This document shows positions 36,806 through 47,747 of a stretch of DNA of 64,000 nucleotides, piece by piece (positions within the stretch are counted from its first letter, which is position 1; each line of letters opens with the position of its first letter). The translations under genes were made by a program, and so were the position numbers. The notes below the pieces were generated by a model. It was not told the origin of the DNA. It was given only the letters and a program-made list of their open reading frames with translations, and made no database searches. Source of the DNA: Nilaparvata lugens (taxonomy: Eukaryota; Arthropoda; Insecta; Hemiptera; Delphacidae); contig NC_052508.1 in NCBI RefSeq assembly GCF_014356525.2, positions 52,324,442-52,388,441 on the forward strand, given 5' to 3'.

Positions 36806-38388
36806 CTGACAACAGAAAAAAATTGAATGAATAAAATTTCAAACAAATAGAAAGTATTTGTTCTTAAAATGAAACGAAGCCTTTTCAATTAATAGCTGTT
36901 TAATTAAATTTTGACCCATATAGCATTGATAATATTAGAGCCAACCAGGTTCCTGATCCCTAATTAGAGATTATTTAATCTCTTCTAGGAAAGAAGGAAA
37001 TTGATTAAAAGTTACAAAATATAAATAATCATTTTATTTGGGTTGAATACAAATAATGATATTAATCTAAATGCAATACAAACAGACTTATGATTCTTCA
37101 ACTTTTGGAAAAAATCAATGCAATAAAAGTTTATAAGACTCTCCATTTCAATTCATTCCATGAGTTCTACTGGCTGAAAATAGTTTATTCATCCACTGGA
37201 TTATATAGGCTGCAATGAACAAAACAATCAATCATTCAATCAATCAATCAAGTTTTATTGAACAGAATATTTACATCGGAGGTCCCACTAAACCAGAAGG
37301 TTTTTCAGTAGGTGCCTATATAAGTATACATAGTAAATTATAGAATCGTACATTACAAAGGAACAAAATTAACAAATTTGATAAGAGGATGAGAAAAAAA
37401 CTTTTTTGCATGCAAAGGGAAGTTGGGAAGTAAGAAGAGGATGTAAAGGAAGGATGGTGGTGAAGAAGGTAAACTTATCTAGGAACTAGAATAATAAAAT
37501 TTATGAAAAGAAATTAGATAAACTACTCAAGTAAGACAAAAATATCAATCAAATCAAATCATAAATCATGAAAAATGAGTATTCACTATTGATGAGAACA
37601 AAAATTATAATAAACATACATGGATGAAAAAAATTAAGTAATTAAATTTGAATTTCAAGAAATAATTATAAGTGGTCGCTCTAGCTGGCGGCAGTGACTC
37701 AATAAATTAATGTACCAGCAAAATCTCTGCTAGATGTTTCTTTATATGAGATTATTGTTATTATTTATTACATAGCTAAGAACATCACTTTTTGAATAAT
37801 CTCGAATATTCAGAGGCAATTTATAAAATAATTTAGAAAGTATATAGAGTACGTAGTGTTACAATTTAACTATGTTTTAATTCTTCTTCACTATTTCTCA
37901 CAATTCAATGGTTTCTCAAAGCCTATGTGCTACTTATTACGGTATTATGCTTATTACTTTTAAAGATACGTAATTGAGATCCATGAAAGTATTGAAAGTC
38001 TTCTTAATGATGAATTTAGTGCATACTGGTCCTACATATACGGTTGTAATACTGTACTACATGGAAAAATATTTCGATGTTTCGTGAAATTTTCATTTCA
38101 TCTGAAACTGCAATAGTGTTACACAATATTTAAAATGTACACTACAGCTGTTACATTTAAAAGGACACAATCTTATGTTACATGTCCTACTCTTGTTACA
38201 TGCATATGATGTATTTTAAAAATTTATCTTTGGGATAAGTGGTAAAATTGAAGAATAATTTATCTTGTTACATTCATCTTGTATGCATATGATGTATCTT
38301 AAAAGATATTTTTGGAATTGGTGGTAGAATAACTCAATAATTCTACATAAATGAGAGTAGTCTTGAAGACTCAAACCCATACATTTTA
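36806..38388. other. Intron / 3'-UTR region
   Basis: No gene. A degenerate SINE-like or retro-tail sequence begins near 37220 (caatcaatcaatcaagtttt, then ggaggtcccactaaaccag). The phrase tgcatatgatgtatttta occurs near 38203 and again near 38284, so there is a short local duplication with gaattggtgg/gataagtggta flanks. Confidence 0.4.
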
Positions 38389-38390
38389 TT
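38385..38390 (-). promoter_or_regulatory. Poly(A) hexamer overlapping a stop codon
   Basis: On the minus strand the stop TAA of the exon at 38389..38600 is followed at once by TAAAAT, so AATAAA overlaps the stop. It is the first canonical hexamer downstream of both the 38389 and 38664 exons. Its use is inferred only. Confidence 0.45.
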
Positions 38391-38600
38391 AAACCGTGAA
38401 TAATCCACCACAAATTACATCTTGTAATGTGTGAACTGTGACCACATGCCTTTTAAGTGCTCCTTTGAGACGAAATCGCTTTTCACAGTGTGGACATTGA
38501 AACTGAGGTTCTTTGCCACATTCAAAGCGCTGGTGAGCTGTCAAACCATGCTTATACTTGTATCCTCTGCCACAATCACCACACATGAACCCGTGGCACA
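38389..38600 (-). CDS. lola: lola terminal exon, zinc-finger variant
   Basis: Terminal exon of 69 complete codons plus stop. The acceptor actttgttgtcag leaves TG. The very short lead C-H-G-F-M precedes finger 1, C6-x2-C9-x12-H22-x4-C27 (ending H-Q-R-F-E-C), and finger 2, C35-x2-C38-x12-H51-x4-H56. Tail: T-L-Q-D-V-I-C-G-G-L-F-T-V. It is the sibling of 36588..36805. Only 63 bp separate its acceptor from the stop of the next exon upstream (38664..38878), so that exon's 3'-UTR must overlap this exon. Confidence 0.95.
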
Positions 38601-38663
38601 CTGACAACAAAGTAAACAATAATGAATCTCGTATCATCGCTTTTCACATAAATATATTGTAAA

Positions 38664-38878
38664 TTACACTCTAGGAGTCAGTCCCATTTCTTCTAAATGC
38701 CTGGTATACATATGCGACTTCATGGCTTGTTTTTGATGGCACCGCTTCTCACAGTAGGGACACTGGAACTGGGGTTCTTTGCCACATTCATAGCGTTGGT
38801 GAGAGACCAAACCATTCTTATACTTGTAGCTTTTTCCACAGTCACTGCATACAAACAGTCCATTCTGTTTGAAAGGTA
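38664..38878 (-). CDS. lola: lola terminal exon, PFKQNG subgroup
   Basis: Terminal exon of 70 complete codons plus stop. The acceptor ttcctgttgccag leaves TA. Lead P-F-K-Q-N-G-L-F-V; finger 1 C10-x2-C13-x12-H26-x4-C31; finger 2 C39-x2-C42-x12-H55-x4-H60 with C-H-Q-K-Q-A-M-K-S; tail L-E-E-M-G-L-T-P-R-V. It shares finger 1 and upstream intron with the exon at 54545..54759 and shares finger 2 with 53295..53509. It thus belongs to the recently expanded P-x-K-Q-N-G subgroup, although it sits about 10 kb from the main cluster. Confidence 0.95.
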
Positions 38879-39900
38879 CTGGCAACAGGAAAAATAATAG
38901 CAATATAGAAGTGCATTATAATGTCAGAGAATATCCATCTAGATTGGTTATTTTAAGATATTGTTTAAAATATTAAAGTGTACCTTATCATACTAATAAT
39001 TATTGCTGAAGAAACCCAGTATTAAAGTAATATCATATTAATGTAAGCAATGTGGTTGAGTCGAACCTGTAAGTTATTAAAAGCTTTTCAAGTGAATAAC
39101 ATTTTTCTGCTTTAATAACAACAAAATATAGAAGAAAAATTCAATTTACATATACATTACAATTCAGGATTCAAGATTCAAAGACACTTTAATAATAGTA
39201 AATAATAATAACATATATTATTATCATAATTTCAAATTATTTAATACAGGTGATTCTGAGTACAGACCTCAGTATAGCGTACTTAAGAAAATCCTCTACA
39301 TATGAATTAAATGAAGACCTGTTTTCAATTTTTTATGTTGCTGAATGGGATAACTTAATACTGTAATTGGATAAACTAAACGAGAAAATTTATAAAGAAC
39401 ATAAGACCAATATTATTATTGCTCAAGGAATGTTGCATTTGTAAAGAGCAAAAGTCTTACAGAGATACAGATTATGAATCAAACTGGGAAAACATTAAAA
39501 ATCACAATTTTTAGACAAATTACAATCGTTAGATTAGGAATAATTAGATAGGAATCGTTAGATAGGAATAATTTCAACAGGGATAAAAAGTAAATGAACT
39601 TTATTAATCGTATAGGATAGAAGTGCTGTTTTTTTAAATACAGTATTTATGCGAATAATTTCCATCGTAATATCCATAACATCCGGTGGGATACTTATTA
39701 TAAATAAGCAAAGTTTTACGAGATTGAAACATTCAAGTAAACCAACGTTTCTATGGAAGATTGAATTGTGTTTTTTCCATCAATGTGTTCAATGTGGAAA
39801 TGTGGTGTTTTATGTAGATGTGCGACTTTAGAGCTCCCTTCTGGTGAGATTTTTTATCACAGTAGGGACACTGGAATTGAGGTTCTTTGCCACATTCATA
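38756..39900. repeat. Segmental duplication, copy 1 (partner 54635..55845)
   Basis: From finger 1 of exon 38664 through the whole intervening intron to finger 2 of exon 39751, the sequence aligns co-linearly with 54635..55845, offset about 15.9 kb. Shared phrases include gagaatatccatctagattg, gtggttgagtcgaacctgta and gagaaaatttataaa. Differences are scattered substitutions and small indels. Confidence 0.92.
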
Positions 39901-39983
39901 ACGCTGGTGACTTTTCATATTCGACTTGTATTTGTAGCCTTTTCCACAACCACTGCATATGAACTGTCCATCCTGATTCCGCA
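39751..39983 (-). CDS. lola: lola terminal exon, SHQKGALKS variant
   Basis: Terminal exon of 76 complete codons plus stop. The acceptor cttttttatcag-type tract ends tcag and leaves TG. Lead R-N-Q-D-G-Q-F-I; finger 1 C9-x2-C12-x12-H25-x4-C30 with Y-K-Y-K-S-N-M-K-S; finger 2 C38-x2-C41-x12-H54-x4-H59 with S-H-Q-K-G-A-L-K-S. The tail after the last ligand, H-I-S-T-L-N-T-L-M-E-K, is nearly identical to that of exon 55693..55931. The two differ in finger 1, so their specificity may be only partly shared. Confidence 0.95.
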
Positions 39984-40198
39984 CTGATAAAAAAAGGTTT
40001 TCTTTAATTAATTTTATCACGTGATAAATATTCATATTATTTAATAATTTAAAATGAATTTAAAATGTTAAATTCGTGTCAAACAAATAACGTATTGCAA
40101 GATCAAGCTCAATACTTCCATATCTTAGTATTCATGCATAACTGTTACATCAATGGGTAAATTTAGCGAGGTTCATAGATATATTAAGGCTGTTCATT

Positions 40199-40726
40199 AC
40201 ACCTTTTTTTATTCAATCTTTTTCAATGTAATTGTTAAAATCATTATAAGAGTGAGAAAAAGTGGCAACTGAAATTTTCAAGTGGTCTAATAAGCGAATT
40301 ATGGGTACTTGAAGTGCTAACTCTGTTTTCTTTCCAGATCATAAACGGTTTCGAATTTTCCATTGGAGTTTTTTTAATACATTCAGTATATTAGCGTTTG
40401 GCTTTGTTCGCGTTTATTCGTTTATTCGCGATTAATGCCAATATAAACAAGTTATCGAATTTACAAAAAATGTTACTTTTTTATTCATGAACGATATGAG
40501 GAATAAAATATTTTAGTTTGGAAAGATACATTTTTGAATTTTCAAGAGAAGTTCTGTTTATATAGTCGAAACCGTTTATGATCTGGAAAGAAAACGGAGT
40601 TGGCACTTCAACAACCCATAACTCTCGCTTATTGGACCATTTAGAAATTTCAGTTGCCACTTTTTCTCACTCTTATAATGACCTTAACAATTATATTGAA
40701 AAAGATTAACAAATTAAAAAAAAGGG
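40199..40726. mobile_element. Fold-back element with about 170-bp arms
   Basis: Left arm 40199..40372 (cattataagagtgagaaaaa, gatcataaacggtttcgaa) and inverted right arm 40556..40726 (cgaaaccgtttatgatctgg, tttttctcactcttataatg) enclose about 180 bp. No ORF. It is a large non-autonomous fold-back element. Confidence 0.9.
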
Positions 40727-41939
40727 TATCGACCGGCATTAAAGATGTGCATGAACATTTTCATTGAATGAAGAATTCATGCTTACACAAATTTTATCTA
40801 TTCGTGTTATTGAGGAAAGTAATTTACACAAGGTGTACAAGTAACTAGAATGAATTACATTATGCATTAGTGTACTGAAATAATTTTGTTTATTGTACAT
40901 ATATTTGGTACAGTACAAAATACTCAACTGAGATACTTGATTCTACAAAACTAAACAAATAAAAACAAGATTTAAATCTAGTAATGCTGAAAGGAAAATA
41001 CTTCAATGACACTCACGGAACAAGATGCCTCTTTTTGAGAAAAATCTATCCTTTTTTGGGTTTATATATTTTTGTAATCTGAGCTCATTATACAAAATCA
41101 GCATTTTCATCAAATGAGAAAGGTGAAAATGAACAGTTTTAATCAACAGTAAATGAATAATCGAATAATATTACTGTATTTTTTATATAGCCTAGATGGA
41201 AGAGCTTCAAATCTAGTTCGATTCTTGGCAAATATAAGACAAAATTTGAAGCAATCGATCTGAAGGACTTAGATAGCATACATTAGACATTAGATATCAG
41301 AGGAAAGTAAATTGAAGATATTTTGAACAGTATTTTACAAAGGTTAAACAGAGAAATCTGCAAATTTAAAAACTCGTCTAAAAATATTTTTTATCAAATG
41401 AAAGTATTTTTTCATAAGAGTAAATACTATGAGTTAATGTGGATTTTAAGAATAGAGTAAAATTTATTAAAATATTTCGCAAAATCATTGAATTTAAATA
41501 TTCAATGATTATTGCACGAATATTGAATATATAAGTAAGAACGTACAATGAGTATGGCAAATTGTCTTTAATCCCACGAAACACTTCAAAGATTAGTCAA
41601 GACTACGGGAATCCTCTTAAATGAACTTTTGAAAAAAAATTAATTTAAAAAAAGAAAAAATCAATTTGAAATCGACCACAACCACTTATTGAATGAGAAA
41701 ATTTCTAATAAAAGCTAGATATTTTACTATAAATTGTAGATAACTAGGCTTAAAAATTACTGCAATCATAGGGTATTACTAGACGATAGTAAAAAGCAAT
41801 TGAGAACAAAATAAGTATGAAAAACCCATCAACTTCAAGTGTTTGACGAACATAAGCGGATCAATTTCTTACCAACTAAACAACTGACCTAACGACTGGC
41901 TTCTTAAAAAATTAATGTCTTTTGAAAAAACAATGACAT
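40727..41939. other. AT-rich intron / 3'-UTR
   Basis: No gene or element recognised. Confidence 0.4.
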
Positions 41940-42151
41940 TTATATTGTTAGACCCATCAACTGCGAATGTTTGAGGAACATATGCGATTTCAGAGACTGT
42001 TTTTGATGAGTACGTTTCTCACAGTATGGACACTGGAACTGGGGATCTTTGCCACATTCGTACAGCTGATGAGACTTCATATTACGCTTATACTTGTAGC
42101 ACTTGCCGCAAACACTGCATATAAACTGGCCATTCTCATTATCTAGAGGTA
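41940..42151 (-). CDS. lola: lola terminal exon, THQKQSLKS variant
   Basis: Terminal exon of 69 complete codons plus stop. The acceptor agttttcttttgttgtcag leaves TA. Lead P-L-D-N-E-N-G-Q-F-I; finger 1 C11-x2-C14-x12-H27-x4-C32 with C-Y-K-Y-K-R-N and H-Q-L-Y-E-C; linker G-K-D-P-Q-F-Q (Asp where most have Glu); finger 2 C40-x2-C43-x12-H56-x4-H61. Tail S-Q-L-M-G-L-T-I. An extra Cys follows C14 by two residues but is not in a ligand position. Confidence 0.95.
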
Positions 42152-42998
42152 CTGACAACAAAAGAAAACTCTTCTTAAATCAACGAAATAATTAGATTAG
42201 AAATTCTCGATGAAATTAAATTAGATGAAACTCTTCTAAAATAAGATAAATGATTATCAAGACATATAATTGCCATGACAGCCATCAATTAAAAAATCAT
42301 TGAATGTTAATAACTAATATTGTTATTTACACATGTACATAAACTAAACAAAACCTTGAATAAGAATAATATTAAATTGTCACGATTCATTAATACATTT
42401 TTAAGAGACTAACTTCGCTTCAAGTGATGCGTTAGTAATCCATGTTAAGACGTTCTATAATCCACATTGAGTAATTGTTACAACTTTTTATAATTAACAA
42501 ATTTCACTATCAATCTTTACTGAGCTCTAGAGTTGAACTAGTTTCGCTTTCAAAACGATTCATTATTAATTTATCCATTGATACAAATAAACATAAAAAT
42601 CATAGATGACTGAGCAAGAGTACATGCCTAGCCTAAAACTACTCTACTCCCACATTTTATTAGAGAACTCTAATTACTCAGAAATTACTAGAGAGTATCA
42701 AATGAAATTAGTCGCTGGAAACTTTGTGATCAAATAAATTCAGTAGTCACAATTACATTGACGTTGAAACAAAGTATAATTATTGAAGAGAGAACTATAT
42801 TCACAATAATCAGTCAAAATTAAATTTGATGTAGTGAGATTTAATTAAAACTGTCAGCATTTCTTACAAATAACATCAGTGCTCTCCATTCCAACCATGC
42901 TGACAGTTTGAAGTGAATCTCTCTAGTAACTAGAATCATTCTGAATAGAAGCCTACTTTTAATTTTAGAAGCAAGGGGCTAAAATAGTATTAAGAAAG
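42152..42998. other. AT-rich intron
   Basis: No gene. A short inverted pair aaactgtcagcat / atgctgacagttt lies at about 42849 and 42898 and may be a minimal fold-back remnant. Confidence 0.4.
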
Positions 42999-43210
42999 TC
43001 AATTTGGCAAAATATTCATTTTTTCGAAATGCCTAGTATACATGTGTGTTTTCAACGATCCTTTCTGATGGCACCGCTTCTCACAGAATGGACACTGGAA
43101 CTGCGGTTGCTTGCCACATTCATAGCGCTGGTGAGACACCAAACCATGTTTATACTTGTAACGCTTGCCACAAACGCTGCATACAAACTGATGTTCCTGG
43201 TATATTGTCG
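42999..43210 (-). CDS. lola: lola terminal exon, CHQKGSLKT variant
   Basis: Terminal exon of 69 complete codons plus stop. The acceptor tttttctattgccag leaves CG. Lead T-I-Y-Q-E-H-Q-F-V; finger 1 C10-x2-C13-x12-H26-x4-C31 with R-Y-K-Y-K-H-G-L-V-S; linker G-K-Q-P-Q-F-Q; finger 2 C39-x2-C42-x12-H55-x4-H60 with C-H-Q-K-G-S-L-K-T. Tail F-E-K-M-N-I-L-P-N. The nucleotides of its finger 2 helix (plus-strand words ctagtatacatgtgtgtttt, caacgatcctttctg) reappear exactly in the exon at 54545. Confidence 0.95.
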
Positions 43211-43347
43211 CTGGCAATAGAAAAACAATTAATTAGCATATCTGTTGATAAATTGAACACTGTATTCAGAGATGTTGTAAAGAAGACTACATAAGTTGAG
43301 TTGTTATTCTGTTAAATATTAATATTAAAGCAAAAACGGTTTACCTA

Positions 43348-44031
43348 TCTTCTATCTATATGTATATAAAAGCGAAATGGCACTCACTCACTGACTGACT
43401 GACTGACTGACTCACTCACTCGCAGACCTAAAAATCTACCGGACCAGAAACATTCAAATTTGGTAGGTATGTTCAGTTGGCCCTTTAGAGGCGCACTAAG
43501 AAATCTTTTGGCGATATTTTAACTCTAAGGGTGGTTTTTAAGGGTTTAAAGTTTCGTATTTTAGCATGTATATTCTTCTTATTCCAATATCTTAAAATAA
43601 TTATAATTGAAATGTCCATACCTTATGTTAATATAGAACTATAATCTTGAGAGAGTACCTTTTCGAAACAGTTGTTCTGGAAACTAAATTAAAAATTTTG
43701 TCAGGTTGGCATTAAGTTGAGTTGACTTTGTTAGGTTGGCACCAAGTTGAAGATTGAAATGCATTTATCGCGGAAAAATTGATTGGGCACTGCTACTTTG
43801 ATCAGAGCTATTGCTGGAAATATTATATTACTAGCAGTCAGGCTCGCTTCGCTCGCCATATCCGTTTAGCCAGACGTTTAGTCTGGACCCCCGACTGGAT
43901 CGTCCTAACATATGATAAAAATGCTCAAATGAAGAATGCAGGCGAGCGAAGGAGGACGACCCAGTCGGGGGCCAGGGGGCGGAGCCCCCTGGCTAGACGG
44001 ATATGGCGAGCGAAGCGAGCCTGACGGCTAG
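43348..44031. mobile_element. Helitron-like composite with inverted 3' ends
   Basis: The left boundary is A|TCTTCTATCTATATG and is followed by the (ACTG)n-type run actcactcactgactgactg. At 43831..44031 two Helitron-like 3' ends lie as an inverted pair: ctagcagtcaggctcgcttc on the left and gcgagcctgacggctag on the right, each with gccatatccgtttagccag-type sequence internally. The right end is CTAG followed by T, as expected. The 81-codon ORF across it is not a gene. Confidence 0.7.
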
Positions 44032-45275
44032 TATGAAATGAAATCAATAATGTGAATTAAGATATTTGAAATGTAAACATATTTGGGTTTCATCGAAATT
44101 TGGAAATCACATGAACATCAGTTTGGAAGCTTAGCACTAGACAAGTATATCACGGTGAGCAACTGAAAAGATAATGGATTTCTAATTTTCTGTATTTGAA
44201 GTGTGAACATTGTTGATGAAGAGTGACACACACCATAACATACATTAGGATTAGACTATACAGTAGTATGAATTGGAAGAGGGATAGTTTTCGGCTTGAG
44301 CCTGTTATGGCTTCAAGTATAGTAATTCATTATACAGGATGTAATAAACAAACTAGTGTATGAGCATCTTACAATCAAATCAATCTTCGATATAGTTAAA
44401 TTTTGAATAAAAAATACTGGATGAGATACAGAAATTGCTGCAACACATTATTGAGTTTAATACTCTGGCTTCAAACTTATAATTTACATGGAGTATATCA
44501 TAATTGGAGCTTATACCAGCGTATACCAGTTACAAGTACCTACATCTGATAATAATAAATAATTATCTTTTTTGTTTTTAGATTCTGCAGTTATATAGAA
44601 ATGAAGTACAGTATTTTTTCAAATTACACCATAACTGAAACTGATTAATATATTTATAAGATAAAGTTGTATTACTAACATTAACTTGAATAACATAACG
44701 TTATCAATATTGTTACAGGAAAGTGTAAGTGGGCAAATAAAAAAGTAAATTCGTATGGCTTATGTTGGTGGGGAGTCCCTTGCGGGAAGGTTCCACCTCG
44801 CCTCAATATATAATTTAAGCAGTCAATGAGCCTTACGACTGTCACACTTCAGCCGGGACCGATAGTTTAACGTGCCCATCCGATGGCACGGGAAATGATT
44901 AGTGTGCAAATGATTTCTTATTGTTATGGATGGTAGTACAGTAGTTATTGTAGTAATGATTAATACAGTCCAATTATTAAACTAATTCTAAAACAAAATA
45001 TAGCTGAGAACGTCTTTTTTGAGAAGCATACAAGATCATAGTGTCACATACTAGATGATGAATTTCCTAATAGCAATCACGTCGTAGAATTAAACATTCC
45101 TTTACAACCAATGCTGGCAATTTAAAGCTAATCTTGCCATTTTTTCTTTACCATTTCACAACTTACAAAATAACGACTTTCTGATAAAAATCACTGGATA
45201 AAATTCTGTATAATAATAACTAAGAAAAATTAATTTTCGACTTCAACTAAATGATTGAATAAATGAGAATTATTG
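44032..45275. other. Intron with a dispersed repeat
   Basis: No gene. At about 44756..44895 a GC-richer segment (ggtggggagtcccttgcggg, agccgggaccgatagtttaa, gatggcacgggaaatg) stands out from the AT-rich flanks. It looks like a dispersed repeat of unknown class. Confidence 0.5.
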
Positions 45276-45490
45276 TTAAATGTAAATTAATTGTTGGCCT
45301 TCAAGCATATGCCTATGCCTACGAAGAACATGCCTTTTGTGTGTTTCCTTCTGGTGACTTCTTTGGTGACAGTAAGGGCACTTGAATCGAGGTTCTTGTT
45401 GGCATTCGTATCGTTGATGTCGTCGTAAAGTTTTCTTGTACTTGTAGGCTTTCGAACAAATCTCGCACACAAACCTGTTGTAGTCTGCTA
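45276..45490 (-). CDS. lola: lola terminal exon, divergent KETHKR variant
   Basis: Terminal exon of 70 complete codons plus stop. The acceptor ttcttatgttagcag leaves TA. Lead A-D-Y-N-R-F-V; finger 1 C8-x2-C11-x12-H24-x4-C29 with A-Y-K-Y-K-K-T-L-R-R; the linker Q-Q-E-P-R-F-K departs from the usual G-K-E-P-Q-F-Q; finger 2 C37-x2-C40-x12-H53-x4-H58 with S-H-Q-K-E-T-H-K-R, then V-L-R-R-H-R-H. The extra His residues and the very basic end make it the most divergent of the central cluster. Confidence 0.95.
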
Positions 45491-45918
45491 CTGCTAACAT
45501 AAGAACAATTTCTTCAATTACCGTCTTTTATTCAAACTCCGTCTATCAGTGCCGTTTCAGATTAGTGAAGTAGGTGAATTTCCTAATAAATCACACAGCA
45601 TTCTCAACATACACAACAATCACTGCTCACACATTTTACATTTGGAATTAATATCAATAATTAATACTGATGGCAATAAAGATTAAACAAAAAAAGGATA
45701 ATTTTTTCAGGTATTAGATAAATCAGAAGATCTTAAAAAAACACTCATGGAATTTTAAAACTGAAATTCCAGAGTTACGAAAGAGTACATTTTATTACAC
45801 TCATTAGGAAAAGAATTTCACTACCTACTATTGAATTTTAAATGAATCTCACTGATAAGAAGCTCAATAAATTCTTGCTATTCATATTCATGTCACCAAA
45901 TTTCCCCACACATAAACA
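45491..45918. other. AT-rich intron
   Basis: Nothing supported. Confidence 0.4.
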
Positions 45919-46791
45919 TACAGGGTGGGTGAAAAGTCCGAGAACGGCTCAATATCTCATACACAAAGTTAATTTGACGATGGGTGTATAATTGGGGATC
46001 CTACTCAAACTGAAAACACTACTTTACTATGACTTTAAGAATCTGATCTGCCATCTTGGATCCGCGATACATGATTTCGATACGAAATTTCAAGAAAAAA
46101 TTAATGGCGAAAATCGCACATGAATATCTCTAACCGTTCCGAAGATAATTCACATTATTAATCAATACCACTTATGTATTTCATTTCTGATTTGCATGGT
46201 ATTGATTAATAATGTGAATATCTTCCAAACGGTTTGTGATATTGATGTGCGGTTTTCGCCATTCATTTTGTTGAAATTCCGTATCCAAACCACGTATCTC
46301 ATGACCACCTTCCTATTAAAAAAAGTTGCATTTAAAATGGCGAATCCAAGATGACGGGCCAGATTTTCAAAGTCATAGTAAAGTAGTATTTACAATTTTA
46401 GTGGGACCCCCAATCACACCCACCTTGGAATCACGTTTATTTATGAAATACTAAACCGTTCTCATATTTTTCTCTCATTTCTGCTTTGAATAGTATTTAT
46501 TGATAATGTTAATATGCGAAACGGTTTGAGATATCGATATGTGGTTCCCGCCATTCATTTTTTCTTGAAATTCCGTATCGAAATCATGTATCGCATGACC
46601 ACCTTCATATTTAAAAAAATGTTGCATTCAAAATGGCGGATCCAAGATGGTGGATCAGATTTTTGAAGTCATGGTACAGTAGTATTTTCATTTTGAGTAG
46701 GATCTCCAATCACACCCACCGTCCACCGTCCAATTACCTTTGTGTATGAGAAGTGCATTGAGCCGTTCTCGGACTTTTCACCCACTTTGTA
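45919..46791. mobile_element. Non-autonomous element with long inverted repeats, TA-flanked
   Basis: TACAGGGTGGGTGAAAAGTC at the left is matched by the inverted right end gacttttcacccactttgta. The repeats continue through gagaacggctcaat and the catacacaaag words, about 48 bp in all. The interior contains a second palindrome around 46140..46210 and diverged internal repeats (gaaatcatgtatcgcatgacc types). Decayed relatives lie at about 51840..52200 and 52400..52530. Confidence 0.88.
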
Positions 46792-46923
46792 TAATAATAA
46801 GAGGATATCAGGCAAAAATTCACTATCACCATCTTTCCAAGCATGGACATTTTCGCATACACTTGACAATCAATATCAGGCGAAAATACACTTTCACATT
46901 AAATATTTTCGGGCTTAGTTCTT

Positions 46924-47141
46924 CTACAGTTTGATTTTTGCATCCTTGAGCATATCCATATGTCGGGCGATCATGTGGGTTTTGAGTTGGCCTTTCCTGT
47001 AGCTCCGCTTCCCGCAGTAGGGACATTCGAACTGTGGCTGTTTGCCGCACTCGTAACGCTGGTGGTTTCTCATATTCGACTTGTACTTGTAGCCTTTGAA
47101 ACAATTGTCGCACACAAACTCATCCTTCTCATTCTTCAACA
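46924..47141 (-). CDS. lola: lola terminal exon, SYRKGQLKT variant
   Basis: Terminal exon of 71 complete codons plus stop. The acceptor ttttctattgttgccag leaves TG. Lead L-K-N-E-K-D-E-F-V; finger 1 C10-x2-C13-x12-H26-x4-C31 with F-K-G-Y-K-Y-K-S-N-M-R-N; linker G-K-Q-P-Q-F-E; finger 2 C39-x2-C42-x12-H55-x4-H60 with R-S-Y-R-K-G-Q-L-K-T. Tail M-D-M-L-K-D-A-K-I-K-L. It has slightly higher G+C than neighbours and no near-identical sibling, which suggests an older, constrained isoform. Confidence 0.95.
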
Positions 47142-47747
47142 CTGGCAACAATAGAAAAATGTTCAAATGAGGTATGAAATCTGAATAACTATAAAATCAT
47201 GATATTTTCTCTGAAATTCGTATAAGATCATGCTATTTTATCTGAAATATGTGAGCTTCGTGTAGAAATGAACTGATAGTTAACATCGTATGCTCTTCGC
47301 TCTATTGTCAAAACTTTGCTCTTTAGACATTAATCTACTCTATCTAGATTAAGTTATTTTATCAAGTTTCTACTAATCTACCCGATCAGAGAGAAAAATT
47401 AAACTGACAAAAACAGGAAAAAGATCAAATAAGGTTTGTAATCTTGAAAAACAGCTGAACGTTGGATTATTAATTTTCATTATCTCCATTTCTTCAAAAA
47501 TTAAATTTGCAAACCGTAACAGGTAGCAAATCAGTGTAGTAAAGGAAAATAATTGAAGTAAGATAACTGGAATGATAAGGAAAAATACAATACTTGAAAT
47601 GTTATTTGAACTTGACTAAATTTTATTTACATCAATATTGATCTAATCTATACATTTGTCGTAAAACCTCAAGACAAACCAAACATCTCACCAAACCGAT
47701 TGTTTTGTTAATTATGTGCGATAGTGACAGTGATGTAAATATGGGAA
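47142..47747. other. AT-rich intron
   Basis: Nothing supported. Confidence 0.4.

Noticed and set aside
38697..38897. Plus-strand ORFs opposite most finger exons (also at 43029, 46960, 49068, 53328, 54578, 57116)
   Set aside because: They are antisense shadows of conserved finger coding sequence; their mutual similarity reflects the exons on the other strand.
43779..44024. Plus-strand ORF of 81 codons rich in Arg
   Set aside because: It runs through the palindromic Helitron-like ends, and its coding look comes from the GC-rich inverted repeats.
45919..46791. Perfect-looking hairpins considered as structured ncRNA
   Set aside because: The terminal inverted repeats with TA flanks and decayed relatives nearby identify it as a transposable element.
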